A stretch of 64,000 bases of DNA from Streptomyces sp. NBC_01232 (GCF_035989885.1 NZ_CP108518.1:8051001-8115000), one strand, 5' to 3'. Positions 43,854 through 52,936 are shown, counted from the first letter of the stretch. Numbers and translations are program-made. The notes: generated by a model not told the origin, from the letters alone.

Positions 43854-44034
43854 CTGTGCCCTACTGACCCGTGCCCGGACCTGTCCACTGACCTGAGCCC
43901 TGACAGGGGGCCTGGCGGCGTACCTGACCCGATGCGGTCGCCGAACTGCGCCGGAGCCGTGAGCGGGATATCAAGGAGCGTGAAGACGGGCGCGAGGCCC
44001 GTCAGACGCCATCCCGCGGTGAGGAGAACCCCTC

Positions 44035-46599
44035 GTGGAGTTCGAGGTCAATGGCATCCGGCACGCGGTGGACGTGGAAGACGACCCGGCCGCCGTGGAG
44101 GTGGTACGGGACAGGCTGGGGCTGACCGGCACCAAGCTGGTCTGCTCGGGCGGGGTGTGCGGGGCCTGCACGATCCAGGTCGACGGCGAGCCCCGCGTGT
44201 CCTGCCTGACACCGGCGGTCGCACTGGCCGGACGACAGGTGACGACCGTGGAGGGCCTGTCCGGCCACCCGGTCGGGCGTGCCTTCGCCGGCGAGGACGC
44301 CCTCCAGTGCGGCTACTGCACACCCGGGTTCGTGGTCGGGGCGGCGGCGTTCTTCGAACGGTGGCGGGCCGCCCACGGCCGCACCCGCCCGGGGCGGGAG
44401 CCGATCGCCGACGCACTCGCGGGTCACCTGTGCCGGTGCGGTGCGTACGAGGGAATCTTCAGCGCGGTGGCCGCGGCCTGCGCCGGTGACTACGACACGG
44501 AGCCGGCCGGCGGGGAGGCGCCCGCGGTCCCGCGCGCCGAGGCCCCGCAGAAGACCGACGGATCGGCCCGGTACACCACGGACCTGCGCCCCGAAGGGCT
44601 GCTGGAGGGGGTGATCATCCGCTCGCCGCACGCGCATGCGCACGTACGCTCCCTGGAGGCCGGGGACCTGCCGCTGGTGCCGCTGCTGCCCCCCGACGGC
44701 GTGGTGCGGTACGCCGGGCAGCCGGTGGCCGCGGTCGCGGCGCCCGACCGGGCCTCCGCACGGGCGGCAGCCGCACGGGTGACGGTGGACTACGAGGTGC
44801 TGCCGGCGGCCCTGGACCCTCGCCGGGCCCGAACCGGGGAGGGCCCCCTCGTCTACGAGGACAAGACGGCGCGCAAACGGGCGCCCGGTTCCGGCGAGAC
44901 CCCCCAACTGGTGCCCGCCCGGTGGCGCGGCAACCTGCGGGGCCCGTCCGCCATGAGCAAGCGCCCCGCCACGGCCGTGCGCCGCATCACCGAGGCCCGC
45001 AGCCGCACCCCCGAGCGGGTGGTCGAGGGCGTCTTCACCACCGCCGCCCAGACCCACACCCCGCTCGAACCGCACGCCTGCCTGGCCCAGTGGATCGACG
45101 GCACCCTCCACCTGGACGTGTCCACACAGTCGGTCAAGCACACGGCCGAGCTCGCCGCCGAGCGCTTCGGTCTGCCCGTCGAACGGGTGGTGGCGCGGGC
45201 CGTCCACGTAGGCGGCGGCTTCGGCTGCAAGATGGGTCTGACCTCCGACGTCGTGGCCGCGGTCGAGCTCTCGCGGCTGCACGGCGCCCCGGTGCGCGTG
45301 GTGCTGGACAGGGACGAGGAACTCACCGACGGCGGATACCGGCCCGGCGCCCGGATCCGGCTGGCCATGGTCGCGGACGCAGCGGGCGGACTCAGCGCAC
45401 TGGCCATGGACGCGGACACCGACGGCGGCATCTCGGTCGGCGGTACCGTGGCGGCCCTGGCCCGCTTCATGTACGGGAAAGCCCCCCGTCGGCTCCGTGA
45501 CTTCGACACGGTCACCCACCGGCCTCCGGGCGCCCCCTTCCGCGGTCCGGGCGGACCCACCATGTGCTGGGCCCTGGAACAGGCCGTCGACGAGATGGCC
45601 CACCGGCTCGGCCAGGACCCGATCGCCCTGCGCCGCCGCTGGGACGGCAACCCCAAGCGGCACGCCCTCTACGACCGGGCCGCCGCGCTTCCCGTCTGGT
45701 CGGGCCCCCGCGGCGGCACCGGGCGGTTCCGCCGCGGCGTCGGCGTCGCGGCGGCCAACTGGCTGTACTTCCTCGATCCCGTCACCGAGGTCGAACTCAC
45801 CGTCGAGGACGGGGTGGTCGTCGCCCGCTGCGCCGTCCAGGACATGGGCACGGGCTCGCGCACCGTGCTGCGGCGGGCCGTCGCCGCCGGGCTCGGCCTG
45901 CCGGAGGGGAGGGTACGCGCCGAGGTCGGCCGGAGCGATACCGTCCACGGCCCCACCTCGGGCGGCAGCCGCACCACGCCCTCCCTCGTGCCCGCCGCCG
46001 CGGACGCCGCCGCCCGGCTGCGCGAAGCGCTCGGCGGCGGTGACGTCGCCCCCCGGCTGGCCGCCGCGCACGGGGTACGGGTGACCGGCCGGCGCCCCCG
46101 CGACCGCCGGGGATTCGTGACCCCCTTCACCATGGGCGGGATCGTGATCGGCCGCGGCTTCACCGGATCGGTGCAGGTCGCCGAGGTCGAGGTGGACACA
46201 CGGCTCGGTCGGATCCGTCCGCTGAGCGTGTGGAGCGGCATCGCCGCGGGCCGCATCCACGAGGACCGCCTGGCCCGCAACCAGTGCCAGGGGGCCGTCG
46301 TCCAGGGCGTCGGCTACGCCCTCTACGAGGAACGGCGCACCGACCCGGCCACCGGGCGGGTTCTCACCGAGAACCTGGAGGACTACCGCATCCCCGGCAT
46401 CGGCGACACCCCCGAGATCACGATCCACTTCCATCAGGAGGGCTTCGAGCACGTGCCCGGCGGTGGAGTCGGCCTCGGCGAGATCGCGACCCTGCCCACC
46501 GCGGCCTGCCTGGCCAACGCGGTCCACGACGCCACCGGCTGGCGCCCCTACGACATGCCCATCCGCCCCGACCGGCTCCTGGAAGGACTGGGTACGTGA
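44035..46599 (+). CDS. Molybdenum hydroxylase with fused [2Fe-2S] and Moco domains
   Basis: Protein of 854 residues from GTG 44035 (GAGGAG upstream). The first 140 residues carry two [2Fe-2S] sites: Cys37, Cys42, Cys45, Cys57 and Cys92, Cys95, Cys133, Cys135. The rest is a xanthine dehydrogenase/aldehyde oxidase large subunit (DGSARYTTDLRPEGLLEGVIIRSPHAHAHV; TPLEPHACLAQW; GGGFGCKMG; GVGLGEIATLP, whose Glu is the catalytic base). In most bacterial PaoABC/YagTSR enzymes these are separate polypeptides. It probably hydroxylates an aldehyde or N-heterocycle. It lacks a Tat signal, so it acts in the cytoplasm. The FAD subunit gene overlaps (GTGA). Confidence 0.85.
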   Translation: MEFEVNGIRHAVDVEDDPAAVEVVRDRLGLTGTKLVCSGGVCGACTIQVDGEPRVSCLTPAVALAGRQVTTVEGLSGHPVGRAFAGEDALQCGYCTPGFVVGAAAFFERWRAAHGRTRPGREPIADALAGHLCRCGAYEGIFSAVAAACAGDYDTEPAGGEAPAVPRAEAPQKTDGSARYTTDLRPEGLLEGVIIRSPHAHAHVRSLEAGDLPLVPLLPPDGVVRYAGQPVAAVAAPDRASARAAAARVTVDYEVLPAALDPRRARTGEGPLVYEDKTARKRAPGSGETPQLVPARWRGNLRGPSAMSKRPATAVRRITEARSRTPERVVEGVFTTAAQTHTPLEPHACLAQWIDGTLHLDVSTQSVKHTAELAAERFGLPVERVVARAVHVGGGFGCKMGLTSDVVAAVELSRLHGAPVRVVLDRDEELTDGGYRPGARIRLAMVADAAGGLSALAMDADTDGGISVGGTVAALARFMYGKAPRRLRDFDTVTHRPPGAPFRGPGGPTMCWALEQAVDEMAHRLGQDPIALRRRWDGNPKRHALYDRAAALPVWSGPRGGTGRFRRGVGVAAANWLYFLDPVTEVELTVEDGVVVARCAVQDMGTGSRTVLRRAVAAGLGLPEGRVRAEVGRSDTVHGPTSGGSRTTPSLVPAAADAAARLREALGGGDVAPRLAAAHGVRVTGRRPRDRRGFVTPFTMGGIVIGRGFTGSVQVAEVEVDTRLGRIRPLSVWSGIAAGRIHEDRLARNQCQGAVVQGVGYALYEERRTDPATGRVLTENLEDYRIPGIGDTPEITIHFHQEGFEHVPGGGVGLGEIATLPTAACLANAVHDATGWRPYDMPIRPDRLLEGLGT

Positions 46600-47558
46600 G
46601 CACCGAGACCGCCCTCACCGACCTCTCGGCCGCCGTCCTGTCGCGTGGCGGGGAGCTGCGCGCCGGTGGCACCGACACCACTGCCCGGCAGCGCAGCGGA
46701 GTTTCCCCGGGGCCGTTCACCGACCTCGGCGGAGCCGGCCACCTGCGCGGCTGCACGGCACTGCCCGGCGGCGGGCTGCGGATCGGCGCCCTGACGACCC
46801 TTGCCGAGCTGGCCGCGGATCCGCACGTACGGGCCGGCTGGCCGGCCGTGGCCCTGTCGGCCGGGACCGCGGCCACTCCGCAGATCCGCTCCGCCGGCAC
46901 CGTGGGCGGCAACCTGCTGCAGCGCAACCGGTGCTGGTACTACCGCAACCCCCACTTCAGCTGCCTCCAGAAGGGCGGCACCGGCTGCCCGGCGCGCCAG
47001 GGCGACCACCACTTCGGCGTGGTCAGCGGCGACGGTCCGTGCGTCGCCCCGCACCCGTCCACCCTGGCGATGGCCCTGCTCACCTACGATGCCGAGGTCC
47101 AGGTCCACGGCGAATCCCCGCGCGGCGTCGCCGACTTGTACGGGGACGGCGACCGGCTCTCCCACGGCGACCACCTGCTGCCGCCGGACCGCATCCTCAC
47201 CGCGGTCCACCTGCCCGCACCGCTGCCCGGCGAACGCGCCGCCTGCCACCGGGCCATCAGCCGTGCCCATGCCGAATGGCCCCTGGTCGAGGCCACCGCC
47301 CGCCTCGTGCTCGACGGCTCCACGATCACGCACGCCGCCGTCGCGGCGGGCGGGGTGGCCCGCGTACCGCTGCGGCTCACGGAGGTGGAGGCCGCCCTGA
47401 CCGGCCGCGAGGCCACCCCCGACGTCCTTGCCGCAGCCGCGGCGACGGTCCTCGCCCGCTGCCGGCCGCTGCCGCAGACCGGATACAAGGCCAAGCTGTT
47501 CAGGGACACCGTCCTGGAGGTCCTGGAACGGGCCGTCGGCCCGGCCGGCGCCGTCTAG
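46596..47558 (+). CDS. FAD-binding subunit of the molybdenum hydroxylase (with a likely [4Fe-4S] insert)
   Basis: Protein of 320 residues from GTG 46596. FAD-binding motifs RAGGTD (22-27) and IRSAGTVGGNLLQRNRCWYYRNP are of the CO dehydrogenase/xanthine dehydrogenase medium-subunit family. A Cys-rich stretch with four cysteines (RNRCWYYR, FSCLQ, GTGCPAR, DGPCVAP) matches the [4Fe-4S] insert known in the PaoB and 4-hydroxybenzoyl-CoA reductase types. It would pass electrons from the Fe-S/Moco subunit to FAD. Its start overlaps the previous stop. Confidence 0.87.
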   Translation: MSTETALTDLSAAVLSRGGELRAGGTDTTARQRSGVSPGPFTDLGGAGHLRGCTALPGGGLRIGALTTLAELAADPHVRAGWPAVALSAGTAATPQIRSAGTVGGNLLQRNRCWYYRNPHFSCLQKGGTGCPARQGDHHFGVVSGDGPCVAPHPSTLAMALLTYDAEVQVHGESPRGVADLYGDGDRLSHGDHLLPPDRILTAVHLPAPLPGERAACHRAISRAHAEWPLVEATARLVLDGSTITHAAVAAGGVARVPLRLTEVEAALTGREATPDVLAAAAATVLARCRPLPQTGYKAKLFRDTVLEVLERAVGPAGAV

Positions 47559-47677
47559 CAGACCATTCGTCGCCGGTGGTCCGCAGGCACTCAGGCGGAG
47601 ATCCGGAGGAGACCCGCAGGCCCCGGGGCGGCCTGGCAGGCGCTCACCACCGTGGCCGCACATCGGAGGACTCCATC

Positions 47678-48112
47678 GTGATCACCACCGTCGACGAGGC
47701 CTTCCTGCGGCGTGCCATCGCCGTCGCGGCCAACGCCGTCGCCCTGGGCGACGCACCGTACGGCTCCCTGCTGGCCGGCCCGGACGGCGCGATCCTCGCC
47801 GAGGCCCACAACACGGTGCGCCGCGACAACGACATCACCGCCCACCCGGAACTGAAACTCGCCCGCTGGGCGGCCCGCGAACTGGACCCGGACACGGCCG
47901 CACACACCACCATGTACACGAGCTGCGAGCCCTGCGCCATGTGCGGCGGCGCCATCGTCCGCTCCGGTCTGGGCCGGGTCGTCCACGCGCTCTCCACGGA
48001 TCAACTCGTGGAACTCAACCCGCAGTCGGGGGCCTGGCCGACTGTGGAACAGTTGGGCCCGGCCCTGTTCGTCGAGGCGCGCGCCCCGATCGACGCCTAC
48101 TACCGGCCATGA
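47678..48112 (+). CDS. Nucleoside/nucleobase deaminase (CDA fold)
   Basis: Protein of 144 residues from GTG 47678, with GGAGGA eight bases upstream. Zinc-site motifs are HPE (56-58) and PCAMC (85-89), with a YGSLL substrate loop. These define the cytidine-deaminase-like fold; the sequence resembles guanine deaminase and tRNA-adenosine deaminase-like proteins. Its position after a molybdenum hydroxylase operon fits purine breakdown (guanine to xanthine, then oxidation), though the hydroxylase type leans to aldehydes, so this link is uncertain. Confidence 0.82.
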   Translation: MITTVDEAFLRRAIAVAANAVALGDAPYGSLLAGPDGAILAEAHNTVRRDNDITAHPELKLARWAARELDPDTAAHTTMYTSCEPCAMCGGAIVRSGLGRVVHALSTDQLVELNPQSGAWPTVEQLGPALFVEARAPIDAYYRP

Positions 48113-48559
48113 CCCACGCGACGGAGCCCCGCACCCCCCGGCGACCGGGTGGAGCGGGGCTCCTGCGTCGGTGGGCCGCCGCGTTGTGGCGGGTCGGGTC
48201 GGGGCGGGTGCGGTGCCGACGGGATTTGAACCCGCGGACAGATGGGGGCAGGTCCGCCCCGTCTCCGTCAGTCGTCGTGAGCGGGACCCCACCCACGACG
48301 ATCGCAATGGGCCGCTCTGCCACGGCTCCACACCCTGCGGGACTGCGCGCGACCCCGCTGCGCTCAAGGTAGGGGCGTCGTCCGCCGGGGGCGAATCATT
48401 TTCGGGGTCGCCCGTCACGGGTCCGGTCGGTCCCACCCGACAGGCTCCTCCTGACCCGTTCGGACGCAATCCCGCGTCGTGCGCGGGCCGCCCGGCCCCC
48501 TGCCGTCAGAATCACCGGTCGGCGGGGCAAGTCCGGTACGCAAACAGGAGGCGGACGGC
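48113..48559. other. 447-bp region without a protein gene
   Basis: It contains the tRNA-like RNA on the minus strand (48211-48329) and otherwise nothing I can identify. Small open frames here are short and have no ribosome-binding sites. Confidence 0.6.
48211..48329 (-). ncRNA. tRNA-Ser-like RNA without an anticodon loop
   Basis: Read on the minus strand: acceptor GGAGCCG (48329-48323) pairs with CGGCACC (48218-48212) with one A-A mismatch; discriminator G; D-arm GCA-GAGCGGCCCAT-TGC; T-arm GCGGG-TTCAAAT-CCCGT. These match tRNA-Ser genes closely in the D-loop and T-loop. The anticodon arm is replaced by a continuous helix: TCGTCGTG/CACGACGA (8 pairs) prolonged by five or six more pairs with G-U, ending in a tiny loop. 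A very long variable arm follows (GACGGA/TCTGTC, GGGGC/GCCCC). Total about 119 nt. No usable anticodon is present and CCA is not encoded. Confidence 0.65.
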
Positions 48560-51091
48560 GTGGAGCTCACACGGCGCGATGTCATGAAGGGGGCCGCCGC
48601 CGGCGGGCTCCTGCTCGGGTTCCCCGGGCTCACCGTCCAGTACGAGGCCGTGGCCGCGCCCGCCTCCAGACCCCTGGCCGACGCCGTCGCCGATGCCTGC
48701 GCCCGCCTCGCCGGCCAGGGCTGGCGCACGCTCCTGCGCACCGTCACCCGTGGAATCCTCGACATCGGCGCCCCCGACCTGGCCGCCGAGCTCGCCAAGC
48801 CGGTGCCCGAACTCGACCGCTCCGTACCCGGCTTCGGCGACTTCGCCCCGACGCTCCCCGCCCGCGGCATCGAGCCCGGCAACCCCGCGCGCAGCCTCCT
48901 CTACCACGCCTTCGCCTCCGCGGCCGTCCTCACCGACGGCCGCGGCCGCACCCTGGGCGGCTTCCCCACGCTCGCCGAGATCGAGGCCGTCGAGAACTAC
49001 GTCTACGGGGTCCGCCCGCCCACCCTCGACCGGCTCCGGGAGACCGCCGGTGAGAACCCCCTCGGCGTCGTCGTCTTCGCGCTCGACTACCGCGACGCCA
49101 CCGGCTCCGTCCACGGGCGCCACGCCGACCTCTGCTTCTCCCGGACCGGCATCACCCGCATGGGCACCACCGGCCCCCGTTACGACGCCCGCAGCCGCCA
49201 GTTCACCTCGCTGGAGCCGAAGCAGCCGTTCGTCTTCCGGACCGTGCCCCAGCGCTTCGCCCCGTACCTCGCCATGCAGGTCACCGGCGCCGACCCCCGG
49301 CTGTTCGGCCCCCGGGACGTCGTCACCGGCGACGACGAACGCTCCTTCTGGGTGCCCCTGCACAAGCTCTTCCCCGGCCGGGAATGCCTCGAAGGCCTCG
49401 ATCTGACCCTCTCCCTCGACTCCCGTCTGGTCAACGAGAAGCTCAAGCGGATGCACCTCTTCCTCCGGGAACAGGGCTACCCCACCGAGTGGACGGGCAA
49501 GGACCTCGACGCCTTCCCCTTCACCATCCGGGGCGACAGGATCGCCTCGCTGCTGCCCCCGCAGCAGGCCCAGGGAACCGGCGTCCTCGCCCCACAACCC
49601 CACCCCTTCGCCGGCCGCGCCAAGTTCAAGGGGGAGTGGCTCAGTTTCAACGTCTCCGCCGACCTGGTCCAGGATCCGGGCATCCTCTACTTCTCCTCCG
49701 CCCAGCTGATCCCCGGCGCGGTCGAGACCGAGCCCACCTACATGGAGGGCGCCGCCCCCGACAACGACCGCCGGTCGCCCGAGTACGTCAACATCCGCCA
49801 CCGCCTCCACGACGACGGCCGCCTCGAGGACCTCAACCTCAACCCGGACATGGACACCATCATCCGCACGGGCGGCTACCGGGCCCAGCACTGGATCGAC
49901 TTCGCCGGCGACGGCTTCGTCTCCGTCGAGTGCCCGCAGCTCGGCTCCGAGATCGACACCTTCAAGCCCGCCTTCTGCAGCGTCGCCCCGCCCGACTTCT
50001 TCCCGCACGTCAACCAGCACGACCTCGCCGCATGGTGGCGCACCTCCGTCCCGGAACAGACCCGGGCCGCCCTGTGGGCCGTACCGCCGCGCGCCCTCTC
50101 GGAGTTCCGGTTCGCCGGTGACATCACCCTCCCCAAGGGTTTCGACATCTACGACGACACCCTCACCGCCGTCGTCGGCCCGCCGGCCCCCGGCGACCCC
50201 GTGGCCCGCTCCCTGCCCGACGACGCGCGCGGCCGCTACACGGGGCTGCCGGACGCGGCCGCCGGTGTGACCGACCCGGGCTGGGAGGTCAGCCAGGGCC
50301 TGGTCTACAACGAGCCCGGAGCCCCGCTCCAGCGCTACATGCAGGCGTACAGCCTGGGCACCCCCTTCCTGGAGGACGCGAAGCTGTGCGCGGCACTGGG
50401 CAGTTACTGGCCGTCGGTGGCCCCGGACGCGACCCGCACCTTCACCCCGCTCAAGGACGCACCCGGCTTCCCCTACCCGTGGCCGACGATCGTCCCCATG
50501 ACCGACACCGAGATCGGCATGCAGGAGGTGCGCGGCCTCGGTCGGCTGCCGTGGGACGGCATCCGCGGCCCGGAGGTCAGGACGGTGGACGGCCGGCCGG
50601 TGGCGGCCTACCAGGACATCGACCGCGCCGACTACATCACCACCCAGGACCGGCTGACCGCCCACCTCACCGCCCGCGTCGACCTCGCCGAGACCAAGGC
50701 ACGGGTCCTGGCCATGTCGGCGGTCTACTGGAGCCTCGGAATCCACGACCCGGACTTCACGGCCCGGTTCGGCGACCGGGCCGTGATCGAGATCCTCAAG
50801 GCCAAGTCCGCCTGGGCCGTGCTGTCGTTCACCGTGGCCGAGGCCGGCGACGAGGAACTCGCCCGGGCCCAGCAGGCCGCCGGCGGACGCCTGAGCGGCC
50901 CGCGACGCTACCGCTTCCGCGTCTACCGGCCCGGGACCGAGCGCAGGGACCCCGCCGACATCCAGAAGGTGCTGGTGGAGATCACCCAGGACGTCACGGC
51001 CTACACCGACGGCCGGACCGTCCTGCTGCGCAGGGACGGAGGACCGTGGACACGCGACACCTCGATCCCGGCACCGACGCGGACGTCCTGA
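48560..51091 (+). CDS. Large Tat-exported protein of unknown function, partner of a flavoprotein
   Basis: Protein of 843 residues from GTG 48560 with AGGAGG eight bases upstream. The N-terminus is a Tat signal (LTRRDVMKGAAAGGLLLGF). I recognise no domain. The protein has a helical first 100 residues, then a long mixed region. The C-terminal third has LEDAKLCAALGSYWPSVAPDATRTF (Cys610, Trp617) and FPYPWPTIVPMTD (Trp641), with Cys458 and Cys473 upstream. The overlapping next gene encodes a LodB/halogenase-type flavoprotein. By analogy with cysteine tryptophylquinone enzymes this may be an oxidase whose cofactor is built in the cytoplasm before Tat export, but it lacks the IHPAIGIARVGNS-like start of LodA proteins. 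Confidence 0.6.
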   Translation: MELTRRDVMKGAAAGGLLLGFPGLTVQYEAVAAPASRPLADAVADACARLAGQGWRTLLRTVTRGILDIGAPDLAAELAKPVPELDRSVPGFGDFAPTLPARGIEPGNPARSLLYHAFASAAVLTDGRGRTLGGFPTLAEIEAVENYVYGVRPPTLDRLRETAGENPLGVVVFALDYRDATGSVHGRHADLCFSRTGITRMGTTGPRYDARSRQFTSLEPKQPFVFRTVPQRFAPYLAMQVTGADPRLFGPRDVVTGDDERSFWVPLHKLFPGRECLEGLDLTLSLDSRLVNEKLKRMHLFLREQGYPTEWTGKDLDAFPFTIRGDRIASLLPPQQAQGTGVLAPQPHPFAGRAKFKGEWLSFNVSADLVQDPGILYFSSAQLIPGAVETEPTYMEGAAPDNDRRSPEYVNIRHRLHDDGRLEDLNLNPDMDTIIRTGGYRAQHWIDFAGDGFVSVECPQLGSEIDTFKPAFCSVAPPDFFPHVNQHDLAAWWRTSVPEQTRAALWAVPPRALSEFRFAGDITLPKGFDIYDDTLTAVVGPPAPGDPVARSLPDDARGRYTGLPDAAAGVTDPGWEVSQGLVYNEPGAPLQRYMQAYSLGTPFLEDAKLCAALGSYWPSVAPDATRTFTPLKDAPGFPYPWPTIVPMTDTEIGMQEVRGLGRLPWDGIRGPEVRTVDGRPVAAYQDIDRADYITTQDRLTAHLTARVDLAETKARVLAMSAVYWSLGIHDPDFTARFGDRAVIEILKAKSAWAVLSFTVAEAGDEELARAQQAAGGRLSGPRRYRFRVYRPGTERRDPADIQKVLVEITQDVTAYTDGRTVLLRRDGGPWTRDTSIPAPTRTS

Positions 51092-52098
51092 TCGCCGGGG
51101 CCGGCCCCGCCGGCTGCGCGGCGGCCATCGTGTGCGCCGCCGCCGGCCTGCGGACGGTCCTCGCCGAACGCGCCGTCGGCCCCGTGGCCCGCCCCGGCGA
51201 GGCCCTGCACCCGGGCGCGGAGACCCTGCTGGCCCGGCTGCTGCCCGACGGCTTCGCCGATGCCGTCCGGGCCCGGCACGAGGGCATCACCGTCGGCTGG
51301 GGCACGGAACCCCGGTTCCAGCCGTTCGGGCGGGACGCCGCCGGGCCCTGGTACGGCTTCCAGGTGGACCGGCAACGGCTGGACGCCCTGCTGCTGGAGC
51401 GGGCCCGGCGCGCGGGCGTGGACGTCCGCCTCGGCTCCCGGGTGATGGAGCCGGTGGTGCGGGGAGGCACCGTCACCGGAGTCCGGTTCCGCGGCCCGCA
51501 GCCGCCGCTGCGCACCCGTACGGTCATCGACGCGACCGGCAGGGCCCGCTGGCTCAGCCGCGCCTTGGGCCTGACCGGGCCGCCGCGCTCGCCGCGGCTG
51601 CTCGTCCGCTACGGGTACGCGGCCGGGGCCTGCCCGGAGCGCGACGCCGCTCCCGCGATCGTCGCGGACCACTCCGGCTGGACCTGGACCGCGCGGGTGG
51701 GACCCGCGCGGTACCAGTGGATGCGGCTGGACCTCGTACCGGAACAACGGCGCCGCCCGCCCGCCGGGCCGCCACCGGAATTCGCGGGGCTGCGCCCCGA
51801 GGGGGCCGCCCGGGCGGCCGACGTCAGCTGGCGGTTGTGCCCGAGGGCGGCAGGACCCGGGTGGTTCGTGGTGGGCGACGCGGGAGCGCTGCTGGACCCG
51901 TCGTCCTCGCACGGCGTGCTGCGGGCCCTGCTGTCCGGCTGGACGGCAGGCTCGCTCACCGCGGCCGTCGCGGACCGGACCCTGGAGCCGGAACAGGCGG
52001 CGGGCACGTACCGGAACTGGCTCCACGAGGGCGCCGAACGGGACATGGCCCACCTGTCCTCCCGCTACGCCGAGCTCGGCGCCCACGGCTTCGGCTGA
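51046..52098 (+). CDS. FAD-dependent oxidoreductase of the LodB/tryptophan halogenase-like type
   Basis: Protein of 350 residues from GTG 51046 (GGAGGA upstream), overlapping the previous gene by 46 bp. FAD-binding VLIAGAGPAGCAAAI starts at about 14; ERAVGPVARPGEALHPGAE; the second FAD motif FVVGDAGALLDPSSSHGVLRALLSG is typical of flavin-dependent halogenases, geranylgeranyl reductases and LodB. It lacks the Trp-halogenase GWxWxIP motif, so halogenation is unlikely. In LodA/LodB pairs the flavoprotein hydroxylates a tryptophan of its partner during cofactor formation; the tight overlap here suggests a comparable maturation role. Confidence 0.78.
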   Translation: MDTRHLDPGTDADVLIAGAGPAGCAAAIVCAAAGLRTVLAERAVGPVARPGEALHPGAETLLARLLPDGFADAVRARHEGITVGWGTEPRFQPFGRDAAGPWYGFQVDRQRLDALLLERARRAGVDVRLGSRVMEPVVRGGTVTGVRFRGPQPPLRTRTVIDATGRARWLSRALGLTGPPRSPRLLVRYGYAAGACPERDAAPAIVADHSGWTWTARVGPARYQWMRLDLVPEQRRRPPAGPPPEFAGLRPEGAARAADVSWRLCPRAAGPGWFVVGDAGALLDPSSSHGVLRALLSGWTAGSLTAAVADRTLEPEQAAGTYRNWLHEGAERDMAHLSSRYAELGAHGFG

Positions 52099-52192
52099 CG
52101 GCAGCGACGGGGTCGGACGGAGGCCAACGGGGTTGTGGGTGCCGCGCGATACTGATCACGACAGTGCACCCGGAACCGAAGAAGGACGGACC

Positions 52193-52936
52193 ATGGAATC
52201 CCTCGCATCCGGTGACCCGCTCGCCGTTGCCGTCACGGAAGCGATCCGGGGCGGAGACCTGGCCGGGCTGCGGGAGCTCCTGGACGCGCGGCCCGGACTC
52301 GCCGGGGTCACCGTCGTCCAGCGCGGTGCCGCGGCCGGTGGGCGGAGTCTGCTGCACATCGCCACCGACTGGCCCGGTCACTACCCCGACGGCGCGGAGG
52401 TGATCCGGACCCTCGTGGCCGCCGGGGCCGATCCCGGGGCGCGGTTCGTCGGGGCGCACGCCGAGACGCCGTTGCACTGGGCGGCCAGCAATGACGACGT
52501 GGCCGCCGTCGACGCTCTCGTCGCCGCCGGGGCCGACCTCGAGGCGCCGGGCGCGGTCCTCGGCGGGGGGACCCCGCTCACCGACGCGTGCGGGTTCGGG
52601 CAATGGCGGGCGGCGCGCCGGCTGGTCGAGCTCGGGGCGCGGCCCGGTCTGCAGGAGGCCGCAGCGCTCGGACTCCTCGACAGGGTCGAGGAGTTCCTGG
52701 CGGCGGACGCCCCCGCCGAATACGTCACCAGCGCGTTCTGGCAGGCCTGCCACGGCGGCCGGCTGTCCACGGCCCAACACCTCCTGTCCCGCGGAGCGGA
52801 CATCGACTGGATCGGATACGACCGGCTCACCCCGCTCGACATCGCGCTGACCGGTGAGCACACGGAACTGATCGCCTGGCTGAAAGGATCCGGCGCCCAC
52901 ACCGGTGCGGAACTCGCATCCGGGCCGGGCGGTTAA
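52193..52936 (+). CDS. Ankyrin-repeat protein
   Basis: Protein of 247 residues. Several ankyrin-like units are visible: GGRSLLHIATDWPGHYPDGAEVIRTLVAAGAD, AETPLHWAASNDDVAAVDALVAAGADLEAPG, GGTPLTDACGFGQWRAARRLVELGAR, and a last pair ending RLTPLDIALTGEHTELIAWLKGSGA. It is a soluble binding protein, perhaps with an unknown partner. No signal peptide. The tRNA-Trp gene follows 46 bp after the TAA stop. Confidence 0.85.
   Translation: MESLASGDPLAVAVTEAIRGGDLAGLRELLDARPGLAGVTVVQRGAAAGGRSLLHIATDWPGHYPDGAEVIRTLVAAGADPGARFVGAHAETPLHWAASNDDVAAVDALVAAGADLEAPGAVLGGGTPLTDACGFGQWRAARRLVELGARPGLQEAAALGLLDRVEEFLAADAPAEYVTSAFWQACHGGRLSTAQHLLSRGADIDWIGYDRLTPLDIALTGEHTELIAWLKGSGAHTGAELASGPGG

Noticed and set aside
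43854-44034. CTGACC-like repeated words before the molybdenum hydroxylase gene as operators
   Set aside because: The words are irregularly spaced, not palindromic and show no relation to a -10 element.
44002-46527. 841-codon minus-strand frame opposite the molybdenum hydroxylase gene
   Set aside because: The plus strand has clear Fe-S and Moco motifs; the minus frame is repetitive in composition, has no ribosome-binding site and no recognisable domain.
48512-50746. 744-codon minus-strand frame opposite the Tat protein gene
   Set aside because: Same shadow effect; the plus-strand gene has a Tat signal, ribosome-binding site and coupling to the flavoprotein gene.
48560-51091. Direct assignment as LodA/GoxA
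   Set aside because: The N-terminal IHPAIGIARVGNS-like motif of that family is absent and no Cys-Trp pair has the spacing I recall for LodA, so only an analogy is claimed.
51046-52098. Flavin-dependent tryptophan halogenase
   Set aside because: FAD motifs are present but the halogenase GWxWxIP motif is not.
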